NCBI GenBank assembly: GCA_007119835.1
Contig: SKOX01000478.1
Span: forward strand, 1 to 7,160
Source: Paracoccaceae bacterium
GTDB lineage: Bacteria; Pseudomonadota; Alphaproteobacteria; Rhodobacterales; Rhodobacteraceae
Direction: 5' to 3'
DNA length: 7,160 bases
Every line of letters begins with the position of its first letter. Position 1 is the stretch's first letter. Under the pieces are notes generated by a model. That model was given only the letters and a program-made list of their open reading frames with translations, made no database searches and was not told the DNA's origin. Positions 1-5,803 of the stretch are shown here, piece after piece. Both the position numbers and the translations under genes were made by a program.

Positions 1-124
1 CGTCGGGCGGCGGCCAGGCCGCGACCTCGGCCGCCGCCGGCACCGGCACCGACACTGGCGCGAACGCCGCGAGCGCGATCGGGGCCACGGGCAGCGCAAG
101 GGCCATCTTCCTGACGTGTCGCAT
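1..124 (-). CDS. Exported protein of unknown function, N-terminal fragment (runs off left edge)
   Basis: Only about 41 codons are visible; the gene reads leftwards out of the window. The start ATG at 124-122 has a strong ribosome binding site, GGAGGAG, four bases upstream (minus strand, 135-129). The peptide opens with a basic stretch (MRHVRK), then a long Ala/Leu/Val/Pro-rich hydrophobic stretch, and a likely cleavage region around PVPAAAE. This looks like a Sec signal peptide, so the product is probably periplasmic or exported. It is transcribed divergently from the bchG operon with a 152-bp spacer, so a shared regulator is possible. Nothing in the visible part identifies the mature protein: no CXXCH heme motif is reached. 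A c-type cytochrome or other periplasmic protein is possible but not shown. The translated start and signal peptide are well supported; function is unknown. Confidence 0.6.
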   Translation of the reverse strand, partial: MRHVRKMALALPVAPIALAAFAPVSVPVPAAAEVAAWPPPD

Positions 125-185
125 TCTTCTCCTCCGACCGGCAGGTGGCCGGCCCGCGGGCGCCACCCTATCGCAGCCGCTGCCG

Positions 186-202
186 GCCGCCCATAGGGCG
201 GC
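186..202. repeat. Perfect hairpin (7-bp arms, 3-base loop) in the divergent control region
   Basis: GCCGCCC at 186-192 pairs perfectly with GGGCGGC at 196-202 around the loop ATA. It lies between the start of the exported protein gene (124, minus) and bchG (277, plus), in the expected 5' leader or promoter zone of the minus-strand gene. It has no T-run on either side, so it is not a classical intrinsic terminator. It could be an operator or an mRNA leader stem. Confidence 0.5.
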
Positions 203-241
203 ACGCCGTCGTGAAACCCCGCCCGAAGTCGCAAATCGCGC

Positions 242-270
242 TGGTCAAAACCGCGAGTGTCTGGTTTACT
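242..270 (+). promoter_or_regulatory. Candidate sigma-70 type promoter of the bchG operon
   Basis: TGGTCA (242-247) matches four of six bases of the -35 consensus. TTTACT (265-270), after a 17-base spacer, matches four of six of the -10 consensus. A start point about seven bases after the -10 would fall at or beside 277, the A of the bchG ATG, implying a transcript with little or no leader. This agrees with the lack of a Shine-Dalgarno sequence before bchG. The -10 lies inside the PpsR-type site at 258-275, the usual way that repressor works. The hexamers are weak matches, so this is inference. Confidence 0.3.
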
Positions 271-275
271 TGACA
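258..275. promoter_or_regulatory. PpsR/CrtJ-type operator (TGT-N12-ACA) upstream of bchG
   Basis: TGT at 258-260 and ACA at 273-275 are separated by exactly 12 bases. The flanks extend the dyad to GTGTC (257-261) and GACAC (272-276). TGT-N12-ACA is the known binding sequence of PpsR/CrtJ, the redox- and light-responsive repressor of bch, crt and puc genes in purple bacteria. Its place immediately before bchG, heading an operon of bacteriochlorophyll genes, is what that regulator would predict. A further GTGTC half-site follows at 281-285, inside the coding sequence. Binding itself is inferred. Confidence 0.75.
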
Positions 276-276
276 C

Positions 277-1185
277 ATGAGTGTCAACCTGGCCCAACAC
301 CCAGCGCGTTTCCCCCGCCCCGCGGTGGTGCTCGAGCTGCTGAAGCCGATCACCTGGTTCCCGCCGATGTGGGCCTTCCTGTGCGGCGTCGTCTCCTCGG
401 GCGTGGCGCTCACGGGCAACTGGTGGGCGCTCGCCATCGGCGTGCTGCTCGCCGGTCCGGTGGTCTGCGGCATGAGCCAGGCCGCGAACGACTGGTGCGA
501 CCGCCACGTCGACGCGATCAACGAGCCGCACCGCCCGATCCCGTCGGGCCGCATGCCCGGGCGCTGGGGCCTGTGGATCGCGCTCGCCATGTCCGGCCTC
601 GCGCTGGCGCTCGGCTGGACGCTCGGCCCCTGGGGCTTCGGCGCCACCGTCGTCGCGGTCGCCTGCGCCTGGGCCTACTCCGCCGAGCCCCTGCGGCTGA
701 AGCGCTCGGGCTGGGTCGGGCCCGGCGTCGTCGGGCTCTGCTACGAGGGGCTGCCCTGGTTCACGGGCGCCGCGGTGATGATGGCGGCCGGCCCGAGCTG
801 GGCGATCATCGCCGTCGCGGCGCTCTACTCCCTCGGCGCGCACGGGATCATGACGCTCAACGACTTCAAGGCGCTCGAGGGCGACCGGGCAACCGGCGTC
901 GCCTCGCTGCCCGTCACCCTCGGGCCCGAGCGGGCGGCGCGGGTCGCCTGCCTGGTGATGGCCGCACCGCAGGTCGTCGTCGTGGCGCTGCTGGCTTCCT
1001 GGGGCCTGACGCTTTACGCCGGCATTGTCGCCCTGTCGCTCGGCCTGCAGGCGCTCGCCATGCGGAGGCTGCTCACCGACCCGCGCAAGCTCGCACCCTG
1101 GTACAACGGCACTGGCGTGCTTCTCTACGTCCTTGGCATGCTGGCCACCGCCTTCGGGCTCGGATCGGTCGGAGGCGCGCCGTGA
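277..1185 (+). CDS. bchG: Bacteriochlorophyll a synthase (geranylgeranyl/phytyl transferase) BchG
   Basis: BchG esterifies bacteriochlorophyllide a with geranylgeranyl diphosphate (or phytyl diphosphate), the prenylation step of bacteriochlorophyll synthesis, in the inner membrane. The 302-residue product belongs to the UbiA prenyltransferase superfamily. It shows both Asp-rich sites: NDWCDRHVDA (71-80) followed by RPIPSG (86-91), and NDFKALEGDR (195-204). Both bind the Mg-diphosphate of the prenyl donor. Hydrophobic segments fill the rest, as expected for a polytopic enzyme of about nine helices. The segments WFPPMWAF, GPWGFGAT and LCYEGLPWFTGAA are typical of purple-bacterial BchG. The start at 277 is chosen because MSVNL matches the family's usual N-terminus. 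No Shine-Dalgarno sequence precedes it, so initiation may be leaderless. It is the first gene of the operon, and its stop overlaps the next gene's GTG by four bases. Regulation by PpsR is likely. Confidence 0.96.
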   Translation: MSVNLAQHPARFPRPAVVLELLKPITWFPPMWAFLCGVVSSGVALTGNWWALAIGVLLAGPVVCGMSQAANDWCDRHVDAINEPHRPIPSGRMPGRWGLWIALAMSGLALALGWTLGPWGFGATVVAVACAWAYSAEPLRLKRSGWVGPGVVGLCYEGLPWFTGAAVMMAAGPSWAIIAVAALYSLGAHGIMTLNDFKALEGDRATGVASLPVTLGPERAARVACLVMAAPQVVVVALLASWGLTLYAGIVALSLGLQALAMRRLLTDPRKLAPWYNGTGVLLYVLGMLATAFGLGSVGGAP

Positions 1186-2471
1186 GGCATCTCGGCTGGG
1201 CGGGGATCTTCCGGCTCGGGCTCGTCCAGATGGCGATCGGCGCGATCGTCGTGCTGACGACCTCGACCCTCAACCGCATCATGGTGGTCGAGCTCGCGCT
1301 GCCGGCGATGCTGCCCGGGGCGCTGGTCGGGATCTACTACGCGATCCAGCTCACGCGGCCGAACTGGGGCTACCGCTCCGACGCCGGCGGCGCGCGCAGC
1401 CCCTGGATCCTCGGCGGAATGGCCGTGCTCGCGGCGGGCGGCCTCGTCGCCACGCTGGGCACCGTGGCGATGGAGGAGAGCGCGGCTCTGGGCATCGCGC
1501 TCGCCACGCTCGGCTTCGTGCTGATCGGCGGCGGCGTCGGGGCGGCGGGCACGTCGCTGCTGGCGCTGCTCGCCACCGCCACCGCGCCCGAGCGGCGGGC
1601 GGCGGCGGCGACGATCACCTGGCTGATGATGATCGCCGGCATCGCCCTGACGGCGGCCGGCGTCGGCGCGGTGCTCGATCCCTACAGCCATGCCCGCCTC
1701 GTCGCGATCGTCGCCGTCGTCTGCGCCGGCGCGGTCGTGCTCACCGCGCTGGCGATGTGGGGCGTCGAGCGGCGGCTCTGCGGCCTGCCCGAGCCGCAGG
1801 CCGAACGCGTGCCGTTTCGCGTGGCCTTCGCCGAGATCTGGGGCGAGCCGCGGGCGCGGCACTTCGCGATCTTCGTGTTCCTGTCGATGACCGCCTACTT
1901 CATGCAGGAGCTGATCATCGAGCCCTTCGCGGGCCACGTCTTCCACTTCACGCCGGGCCAGTCGACCTCGATGGCGGGGCTGCAGAACGGCGGCGTCTTC
2001 CTCGGCATGCTGACGGTGGGGATCGCGGCGAGCCTGCTCCGGATCGGCTCGCTGAGGATGTGGACGATCGCGGGCTGCCTCGGCTCGGCTGCGGCGCTCA
2101 GCGGTATCGCGAGCGCGGGGCTGGCGGGGCCCGGGGCGCCGCTCCTGCCGCTCGTCTTCGCGCTCGGCTTCGCCAACGGCGTCTTCGCGGTCGCGGCGAT
2201 CGGCTCGATGATGGCGCTCTCCGGCCAGGGGCGCGCGGGCCGCGAGGGCACGCGCATGGGCCTGTGGGGGGCGGCGCAGGCGATCGCGGCGGGCTTCGGC
2301 GGCTTCCTGGGTGCTGCGATGGTCGACGTCATGCGCCGGCTCGTCGCCGATCCGGCCGAGGCCTACGGCACGGTCTTCATGGTCGAGGCGGCGATCTTCG
2401 TCGCGGCGGCCCTCCTCGCGGTCAGGGTGGTGGCAGGCCGCCCCCAGCCGCATCTCGCTCCAGGAGAATGA
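1182..2471 (+). CDS. PucC/BCH2-family major facilitator membrane protein (ORF428 type)
   Basis: This 429-residue polytopic protein belongs to the PucC/LhaA/BCH2 branch of the major facilitator superfamily. It corresponds by position and size to Rhodobacter ORF428, which lies between bchG and bchP. Related proteins assist light-harvesting complex assembly or (bacterio)chlorophyll delivery; the exact role of this branch is less settled. Visible family signs are STLNRIMVVEL (28-38) after the first helix, ELIIEPFAGHVF (243-254) and a charged cytoplasmic-type segment before TRMGLWGAAQA (357-367). About twelve hydrophobic segments are spread along the whole length. The start is GTG at 1182, inside the bchG stop (GTGA overlap), with GGAGG at 1171-1175 six bases upstream. 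An upstream extension of this frame over bchG was discarded. Its stop at 2469-2471 lies two bases before the preferred bchP start, so the genes are probably translationally coupled. Confidence 0.92.
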   Translation: MRHLGWAGIFRLGLVQMAIGAIVVLTTSTLNRIMVVELALPAMLPGALVGIYYAIQLTRPNWGYRSDAGGARSPWILGGMAVLAAGGLVATLGTVAMEESAALGIALATLGFVLIGGGVGAAGTSLLALLATATAPERRAAAATITWLMMIAGIALTAAGVGAVLDPYSHARLVAIVAVVCAGAVVLTALAMWGVERRLCGLPEPQAERVPFRVAFAEIWGEPRARHFAIFVFLSMTAYFMQELIIEPFAGHVFHFTPGQSTSMAGLQNGGVFLGMLTVGIAASLLRIGSLRMWTIAGCLGSAAALSGIASAGLAGPGAPLLPLVFALGFANGVFAVAAIGSMMALSGQGRAGREGTRMGLWGAAQAIAAGFGGFLGAAMVDVMRRLVADPAEAYGTVFMVEAAIFVAAALLAVRVVAGRPQPHLAPGE

Positions 2472-2473
2472 CG

Positions 2474-3646
2474 ATGAGCTACGACGTGGTTGTGGTCGGC
2501 GGCGGACCTTCGGGCGCGACGGCGGCCGAGGCGCTGGCGCGCGCAGGGCGGCGGGTGGCGATGCTCGACCGGGCGGGGCGGATCAAGCCCTGCGGCGGCG
2601 CGGTGCCGCCCCGGCTGATCCGCGACTTCGACATTCCCGACGCTCAGATCGTCGCGCGGATCTCGACCGCGCGGATGATCTCGCCGGCGGCGAACCGCGT
2701 CGATATCCCGATCGAGAACGGCTATGTCGGCATGGTCGACCGCGAACATTTCGACGAGTTCCTCCGCGTGCGCGCCGCGAGCGCCGGCGCCGAGCGGATC
2801 ACCGGCACCTTCCAGCGCATCGAGCGCGACGGCGAGGGCACGCACATCGTCTACCGGCCGAAGGGCGGCGAGAGCCGGCGGCTGACCACGCGGCTGATCG
2901 TCGGCGCCGACGGGGCGCGGTCGAACGTCGCCCGCGGCGAGGTGCCGGGCGGCGACAAGATCCCCTACGTCATCGCCTACCACGAGATCATCAAGGCGCC
3001 AGAGGCGAGCGGCTCCTACGATCCGATGCGCTGCGACGTGATCTACGACGGCCGCATCTCGCCCGACTTCTACGGCTGGGTCTTTCCGCACGGGGCGCAG
3101 GCGAGCGTCGGGATGGGCACGGGGCGCGACGGCTTCGACCTCAAGGGCGCGACGGCGGCGCTGCGGGAGGCGAGCGGGCTTGCCGGGTGCGAGACGATCC
3201 GCCGCGAGGGCGCGCCGATCCCGCTCGAGCCCTTGAAGCGCTGGGACAACGGCCGCGACGTCGTGCTGGCGGGGGACGCGGCGGGCGTCGTCGCGCCGTC
3301 CTCGGGCGAGGGCATCTACTACGCGATGATCGGCGGGCAGGCGGCGGCGCTGGCGGCCGACCGCTGCCTCGCGACGGGACGGGTGCGCGACCTGAAGCTC
3401 GCGCGCAAGAATTTCATGGCCGAGCACAAGATGGTCTTCCGGGTGCTGCGGGTGATGCAGGACACCTGGTACCGCTCCGACGACCGGCGCGAGAGGTTCG
3501 TCACGCTCTGCCGCGACGTGGACGTGCAGCGGTTGACCTTCGAGGCCTATATGAACAAGAAACTTGTCCGGGCAAAGCCGCTCGCCCATCTTCGCATCAT
3601 GGCCAAGAACATCGCGCATCTGACGAGGCTCATTCCCGCCGCATGA
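2474..3646 (+). CDS. bchP: Geranylgeranyl diphosphate/geranylgeranyl-bacteriochlorophyll reductase BchP
   Basis: BchP reduces three double bonds of the geranylgeranyl tail to give the phytyl tail of bacteriochlorophyll a. It is a flavoprotein of the geranylgeranyl reductase family. In the 390-residue product the N-terminal FAD-binding Rossmann motif is VVVVGGGPSGATAAE (5-19). The family signature KPCGGAVPP is at 38-46, the second dinucleotide-binding segment VGADGARS at 143-150, and the flavin motif VLAGDAAG at 264-271 followed by PSSGEGIYYA. Length and motif order match purple-bacterial BchP. ATG 2474 is preferred because AGGAG (2462-2466) lies seven bases upstream. The in-frame ATG at 2468 is only one base from it, though it would give an ATGA overlap with the previous stop and add just Met-Thr. 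The stop overlaps the idi ATG by four bases. It follows bchG and the PucC-like gene in one operon, so tail attachment and tail reduction are co-expressed. Confidence 0.96.
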   Translation: MSYDVVVVGGGPSGATAAEALARAGRRVAMLDRAGRIKPCGGAVPPRLIRDFDIPDAQIVARISTARMISPAANRVDIPIENGYVGMVDREHFDEFLRVRAASAGAERITGTFQRIERDGEGTHIVYRPKGGESRRLTTRLIVGADGARSNVARGEVPGGDKIPYVIAYHEIIKAPEASGSYDPMRCDVIYDGRISPDFYGWVFPHGAQASVGMGTGRDGFDLKGATAALREASGLAGCETIRREGAPIPLEPLKRWDNGRDVVLAGDAAGVVAPSSGEGIYYAMIGGQAAALAADRCLATGRVRDLKLARKNFMAEHKMVFRVLRVMQDTWYRSDDRRERFVTLCRDVDVQRLTFEAYMNKKLVRAKPLAHLRIMAKNIAHLTRLIPAA

Positions 3647-4167
3647 CCGACACCATCCCCGCCTGGATCGACGGCGCGCTGCGGCCCGTCGACAAGCTCG
3701 AGGTGCACCGCCGGGGCCTCAGGCACCCGGCGATCTCGGTCTTCGTGATGGACGGCGGGCGCACGCTGATCCAGCGGCGGGCGCTCGGGAAATACCACAC
3801 CCCCGGCCTCTGGGCGAACGCGTGCTGCACCCACCCGCACTGGGGCGAGGACACGGCCGCCTGCGCCGAGCGGCGCCTGCGCGAGGAGCTCGGGATCGAC
3901 GGCCTGGCGCTCGCGCCGCGCGACACGGTCGAGTACCGCGCGGCGGTCGGGCCGGACCTCGTGGAGCACGAGGTGGTGAGCCTCTTCACCGCCGACGCGC
4001 CCGCCGGCCTGCGCGTGGCGCCGAACCCGGCGGAGGTGATGGACGTCCGCTGGATCGCGCTCGACGCGCTCCGCGCCGAGATCGCCGCCCAGCCCGCAGC
4101 CTTCACGCCGTGGCTGCGGATCTACCTCGCCGAGCACGGCGGGCAGATCTTCGGCAAGGCGGCCTGA
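3643..4167 (+). CDS. idi: Isopentenyl-diphosphate delta-isomerase, type I
   Basis: Idi interconverts isopentenyl and dimethylallyl diphosphate in the cytoplasm, supplying geranylgeranyl diphosphate for the bacteriochlorophyll tail and for carotenoids. The 174-residue Nudix-fold protein has the type I active site. The catalytic Cys is C62 in NACCTHPHW (59-67). Likely metal ligands are H22, H28 and H64. The acid pair E108/E110 lies in VEHEV, and the Nudix-like helix GEDTAACAERRLREELGID spans 68-86. The conserved Trp is probably W157. The start ATG overlaps the bchP stop by four bases (ATGA), so translation is probably coupled to bchP; no independent strong ribosome binding site is seen. It is the last gene of the bchG operon and corresponds to Rhodobacter ORF176. 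The linkage fits raised isoprenoid demand during photosynthetic growth. A transcription end is expected in 4168-4300. Confidence 0.95.
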   Translation: MTDTIPAWIDGALRPVDKLEVHRRGLRHPAISVFVMDGGRTLIQRRALGKYHTPGLWANACCTHPHWGEDTAACAERRLREELGIDGLALAPRDTVEYRAAVGPDLVEHEVVSLFTADAPAGLRVAPNPAEVMDVRWIALDALRAEIAAQPAAFTPWLRIYLAEHGGQIFGKAA

Positions 4168-4178
4168 GCCGACCGCCC

Positions 4179-4199
4179 CGCGGGCAGGTGCGTCCCGCG
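4179..4199 (+). terminator. Possible weak terminator hairpin after idi
   Basis: CGCGGG (4179-4184) pairs with CCCGCG (4194-4199) around a nine-base loop, 12 bases past the idi stop. The downstream sequence is only mildly T-rich (CTCTCGTTCTTGTG at 4211-4224), so this is not a convincing intrinsic terminator. A competing stem GTGCG/CGCAC (4189-4193 with 4201-4205) shares bases with it. It may contribute to ending the bchG operon, or Rho may act instead. Confidence 0.3.
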
Positions 4200-4242
4200 C
4201 CGCACGCCGCCTCTCGTTCTTGTGCTAATCCAATGTCTGGGC

Positions 4243-4260
4243 CAAGGTTGCACCTTGCAA
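4243..4260. repeat. Compound inverted repeat between convergent idi and lipoprotein genes
   Basis: CAAGGT (4243-4248) pairs with ACCTTG (4252-4257) around TGC. An overlapping dyad has TTGCA (4248-4252) and TGCAA (4256-4260) around CCT. It lies in an AT-richer island (about 4216-4266) between the two convergent genes. A run of five A follows on the plus strand. For minus-strand transcription this puts the T-run ahead of the hairpin, so it does not fit a terminator in either direction. It may be a protein-binding site or an mRNA end structure. Nothing else is seen in 4168-4300. Confidence 0.45.
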
Positions 4261-4300
4261 AAACGCCCGACCGTGGCCCGCTCGCCGAACCCGCCCAGCC

Positions 4301-4717
4301 TCAGCCGGCGAAGGCGAGCGTCTGCGACCGGCCGACGCCCCGGGTGAAGCGCAGCGCCTCGGACGAGGCCGCCACCCGCTGGCATTGCGGCGGGACCGGC
4401 CCCGCGCGCGACGCGCCCTGGCCGCACCAGCGACCGTCCTCCCAGGACCACGTCCCGGTCGCGAGGATCGCGCCGTCCCGCTCGACCCGCCAGGTGCCGT
4501 CCCGCCCATAGCGCATCACGTCGCCGTTCGGGTAGATGAGCGGGCGGTTCGTCGCGATCTCGCGGAACTCGGCGGCGGTGGTGATCCGCTCGAAGCCGTT
4601 CCGGGTCGCGTTCGCCGGCGCGTCCGGGCCCTCCGGCCCGACGCCGGTCCCGCAGCCCGCGAGCAGCAGGGCGGCCCCGAGGACCCAGAACTTGGCGCGC
4701 GCGGTCGTCCTCGACAT
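4301..4717 (-). CDS. Small putative lipoprotein of unknown function, downstream of hemC
   Basis: I do not recognise a named family with certainty. The 138-residue product has a short basic N-terminus, a hydrophobic segment and a lipobox LLAGC with the acylated Cys at position 22, so it is probably a membrane-anchored periplasmic lipoprotein. A Gly/Pro/Asn-rich linker follows. Then comes a compact domain (about 41-138) with a Gly-Thr-Trp rich core: DGTWRVERDGAILATGTW (73-90) and SWEDGRWCGQG. Two Cys (98 and 112) could form a disulfide. The pattern recalls small beta-rich periplasmic proteins common in Rhodobacterales. The ATG at 4717-4715 is chosen because AGGAG (4727-4723) lies five bases upstream. 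A GTG at 4738 would put a non-signal-like extension first. It lies on the hemC strand, 71 bases after the hemC stop, so it may be cotranscribed; a role in tetrapyrrole metabolism is not shown. Confidence 0.8.
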   Translation of the reverse strand: MSRTTARAKFWVLGAALLLAGCGTGVGPEGPDAPANATRNGFERITTAAEFREIATNRPLIYPNGDVMRYGRDGTWRVERDGAILATGTWSWEDGRWCGQGASRAGPVPPQCQRVAASSEALRFTRGVGRSQTLAFAG

Positions 4718-4742
4718 GGTCACTCCTGCGACGGTCACTCCA

Positions 4743-4761
4743 GGCGTGAGGCTAGCACGCC
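4743..4761. repeat. Small hairpin between hemC and the lipoprotein gene
   Basis: GGCGTG (4743-4748) pairs perfectly with CACGCC (4756-4761) around a seven-base loop. On the coding (minus) strand it lies 27 bases after the hemC stop and about 15 bases before the lipoprotein ribosome binding site. There is no T-run after it, so it is more likely an mRNA processing or attenuating stem, or chance in GC-rich DNA, than a terminator. Confidence 0.3.
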
Positions 4762-4788
4762 GCCGGAACCGAGGTGAAGCCCGCCGGC

Positions 4789-5730
4789 TCAGGTCGCGAA
4801 GAAGTCAGGCGCCGCGCGGCCGCGCAACTCGGCGGCGAGGTCGCGCCCGAGCGCCGCGGCGTCGCCGAGCGACCCTTCCCGCTCGCCCGCGAGACACTCG
4901 CTGCCGTCGGGGCGCAGGATCTCGCCGCGCAGCCGCACGCGGCCGCCGGCGATCTCGGCGAGCCCGGCGATCGGCGTCTGGCACGAGCCGTCGAGGCCGC
5001 GCAGGAAGCTGCGCTCGGCGGCGAGACGATGCCCGGTCTCCGCGTCGTGGATCGGCTCGAGCAGCGCCCGCACCCGGTCGTCGTCGGCCCGCTGCTCGAT
5101 CCCGATCGCGCCCTGGGCGATGGCAGGCAGCATCGCGTCGGTTTCGATCGGCCGGCGCGCGATCTCGAGGAGCCCGAGCCGGCGCAGGCCCGCCATCGCG
5201 AGGAAGGTCGCGTCCGCGACGCCGTCGGAGAGCTTGCGCATCCGCGTCTGGACGTTGCCGCGGAACTCGACGACGTTCAGGTCGGGCCGCCGGTGGAAGA
5301 GCTGCGCCCGGCGCCGGAGGCTCGAGGTGCCGACGGTGGCGCGCTCGGGCAGCGTCGCCAGGCTGTGATCGCCGAGGGTCACGAAGGCGTCGCGCACGTC
5401 CTCGCGCGGCAGGAGCGTCGTGATGGCGAGCCCGTCCGGCTGGTCGGTCGGCATGTCCTTCATGGAGTGGACGGCGATGTCGATCGAACGGGCGAGCATC
5501 GCGTCCTCGATCTCCTTGGTGAAGAGGCCCTTGCCGCCGAGCTCGGACAGCGGCCGGTCCTGCACACGGTCGCCGGTCGTCTTGATGACGACGATCTCGA
5601 AGGCGCCCTCGGGCAGGCCGTGCGCCGACATCAGCCGGGCGCGGGTCTCGTGCACCTGGGCGAGCGCGAGCGGACTGCCGCGGGTTCCGATGCGCAGCGG
5701 ACAGTCGGGCGAGGGCAGGTGGTCGGCCAT
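4789..5730 (-). CDS. hemC: Porphobilinogen deaminase (hydroxymethylbilane synthase)
   Basis: HemC joins four porphobilinogen units into hydroxymethylbilane, an early cytoplasmic step shared by heme and bacteriochlorophyll synthesis. The 313-residue product has the family's usual length. The N-terminal domain begins IGTRGSPLALAQ (14-25). Next come TTGDR (51-55), LGGKGLFTKEIE (64-75) and VHSMKDMP (87-94), in which D92 is the catalytic Asp. The Arg-rich substrate segment GTSSLRRRAQL (134-144) precedes EFRGNVQTR (155-163). The cofactor-carrying Cys is C250 in GLDGSCQTPIAG. The start at 5730 is chosen because it gives the usual N-terminal length before the GTRGS motif, and AAGGA lies nine bases upstream. 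The in-frame ATG at 5757 would overlap a likely -10 element and has no ribosome binding site. It is divergent from hemE with a 73-bp spacer and is followed on the same strand by the lipoprotein gene. Confidence 0.96.
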   Translation of the reverse strand: MADHLPSPDCPLRIGTRGSPLALAQVHETRARLMSAHGLPEGAFEIVVIKTTGDRVQDRPLSELGGKGLFTKEIEDAMLARSIDIAVHSMKDMPTDQPDGLAITTLLPREDVRDAFVTLGDHSLATLPERATVGTSSLRRRAQLFHRRPDLNVVEFRGNVQTRMRKLSDGVADATFLAMAGLRRLGLLEIARRPIETDAMLPAIAQGAIGIEQRADDDRVRALLEPIHDAETGHRLAAERSFLRGLDGSCQTPIAGLAEIAGGRVRLRGEILRPDGSECLAGEREGSLGDAAALGRDLAAELRGRAAPDFFAT

Positions 5731-5754
5731 GCGAAGGGGTCCTTTTCTCGCCTC

Positions 5755-5783
5755 CATTTATCGCTAAGGTCCCGCCGAGACAA
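5755..5783 (-). promoter_or_regulatory. Candidate hemC promoter in the divergent hemC/hemE spacer
   Basis: On the minus strand TTGTCT (5783-5778) matches four of six bases of the -35 consensus. After a 17-base spacer, TAAATG (5760-5755) is a weak -10 with only three of six. The start point would fall near 5748, upstream of the preferred hemC ATG at 5730. The 73-bp spacer must also hold the hemE promoter, for which I see no good match. No TGT-N12-ACA or FNR-type site was found in the spacer. Confidence 0.25.
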
Positions 5784-5803
5784 TCGGAAGCGGGAAGCGG
5801 TTC

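Noticed and set aside
270..287. FNR/FnrL site before bchG
   Set aside because: FNR boxes need TTGAT-N4-ATCAA; here the TTGAC/GTCAA arms are eight bases apart.
270..1181. In-frame upstream extension of the PucC-like gene over bchG
   Set aside because: It is an Arg/Pro/Ala-rich shadow of bchG in another frame; the real start is GTG 1182 with a good ribosome binding site and family-like N-terminus.
2468..2470. ATG overlapping the PucC-like gene stop as the bchP start
   Set aside because: The AGGAG is only one base away; ATG 2474 has a seven-base spacing. The difference is two residues and is not fully settled.
2311..3642. Long plus-strand frame leading into idi
   Set aside because: It shadows bchP out of frame; idi starts at the ATG overlapping the bchP stop.
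4736..4738. GTG as the lipoprotein start
   Set aside because: It lies upstream of the AGGAG that serves ATG 4717 and would add a non-signal-like N-terminus.
5755..5757. Upstream ATG as the hemC start
   Set aside because: It has no ribosome binding site, would fall in a candidate -10 element, and adds nine residues (MEARKGPLR) not expected in the family.
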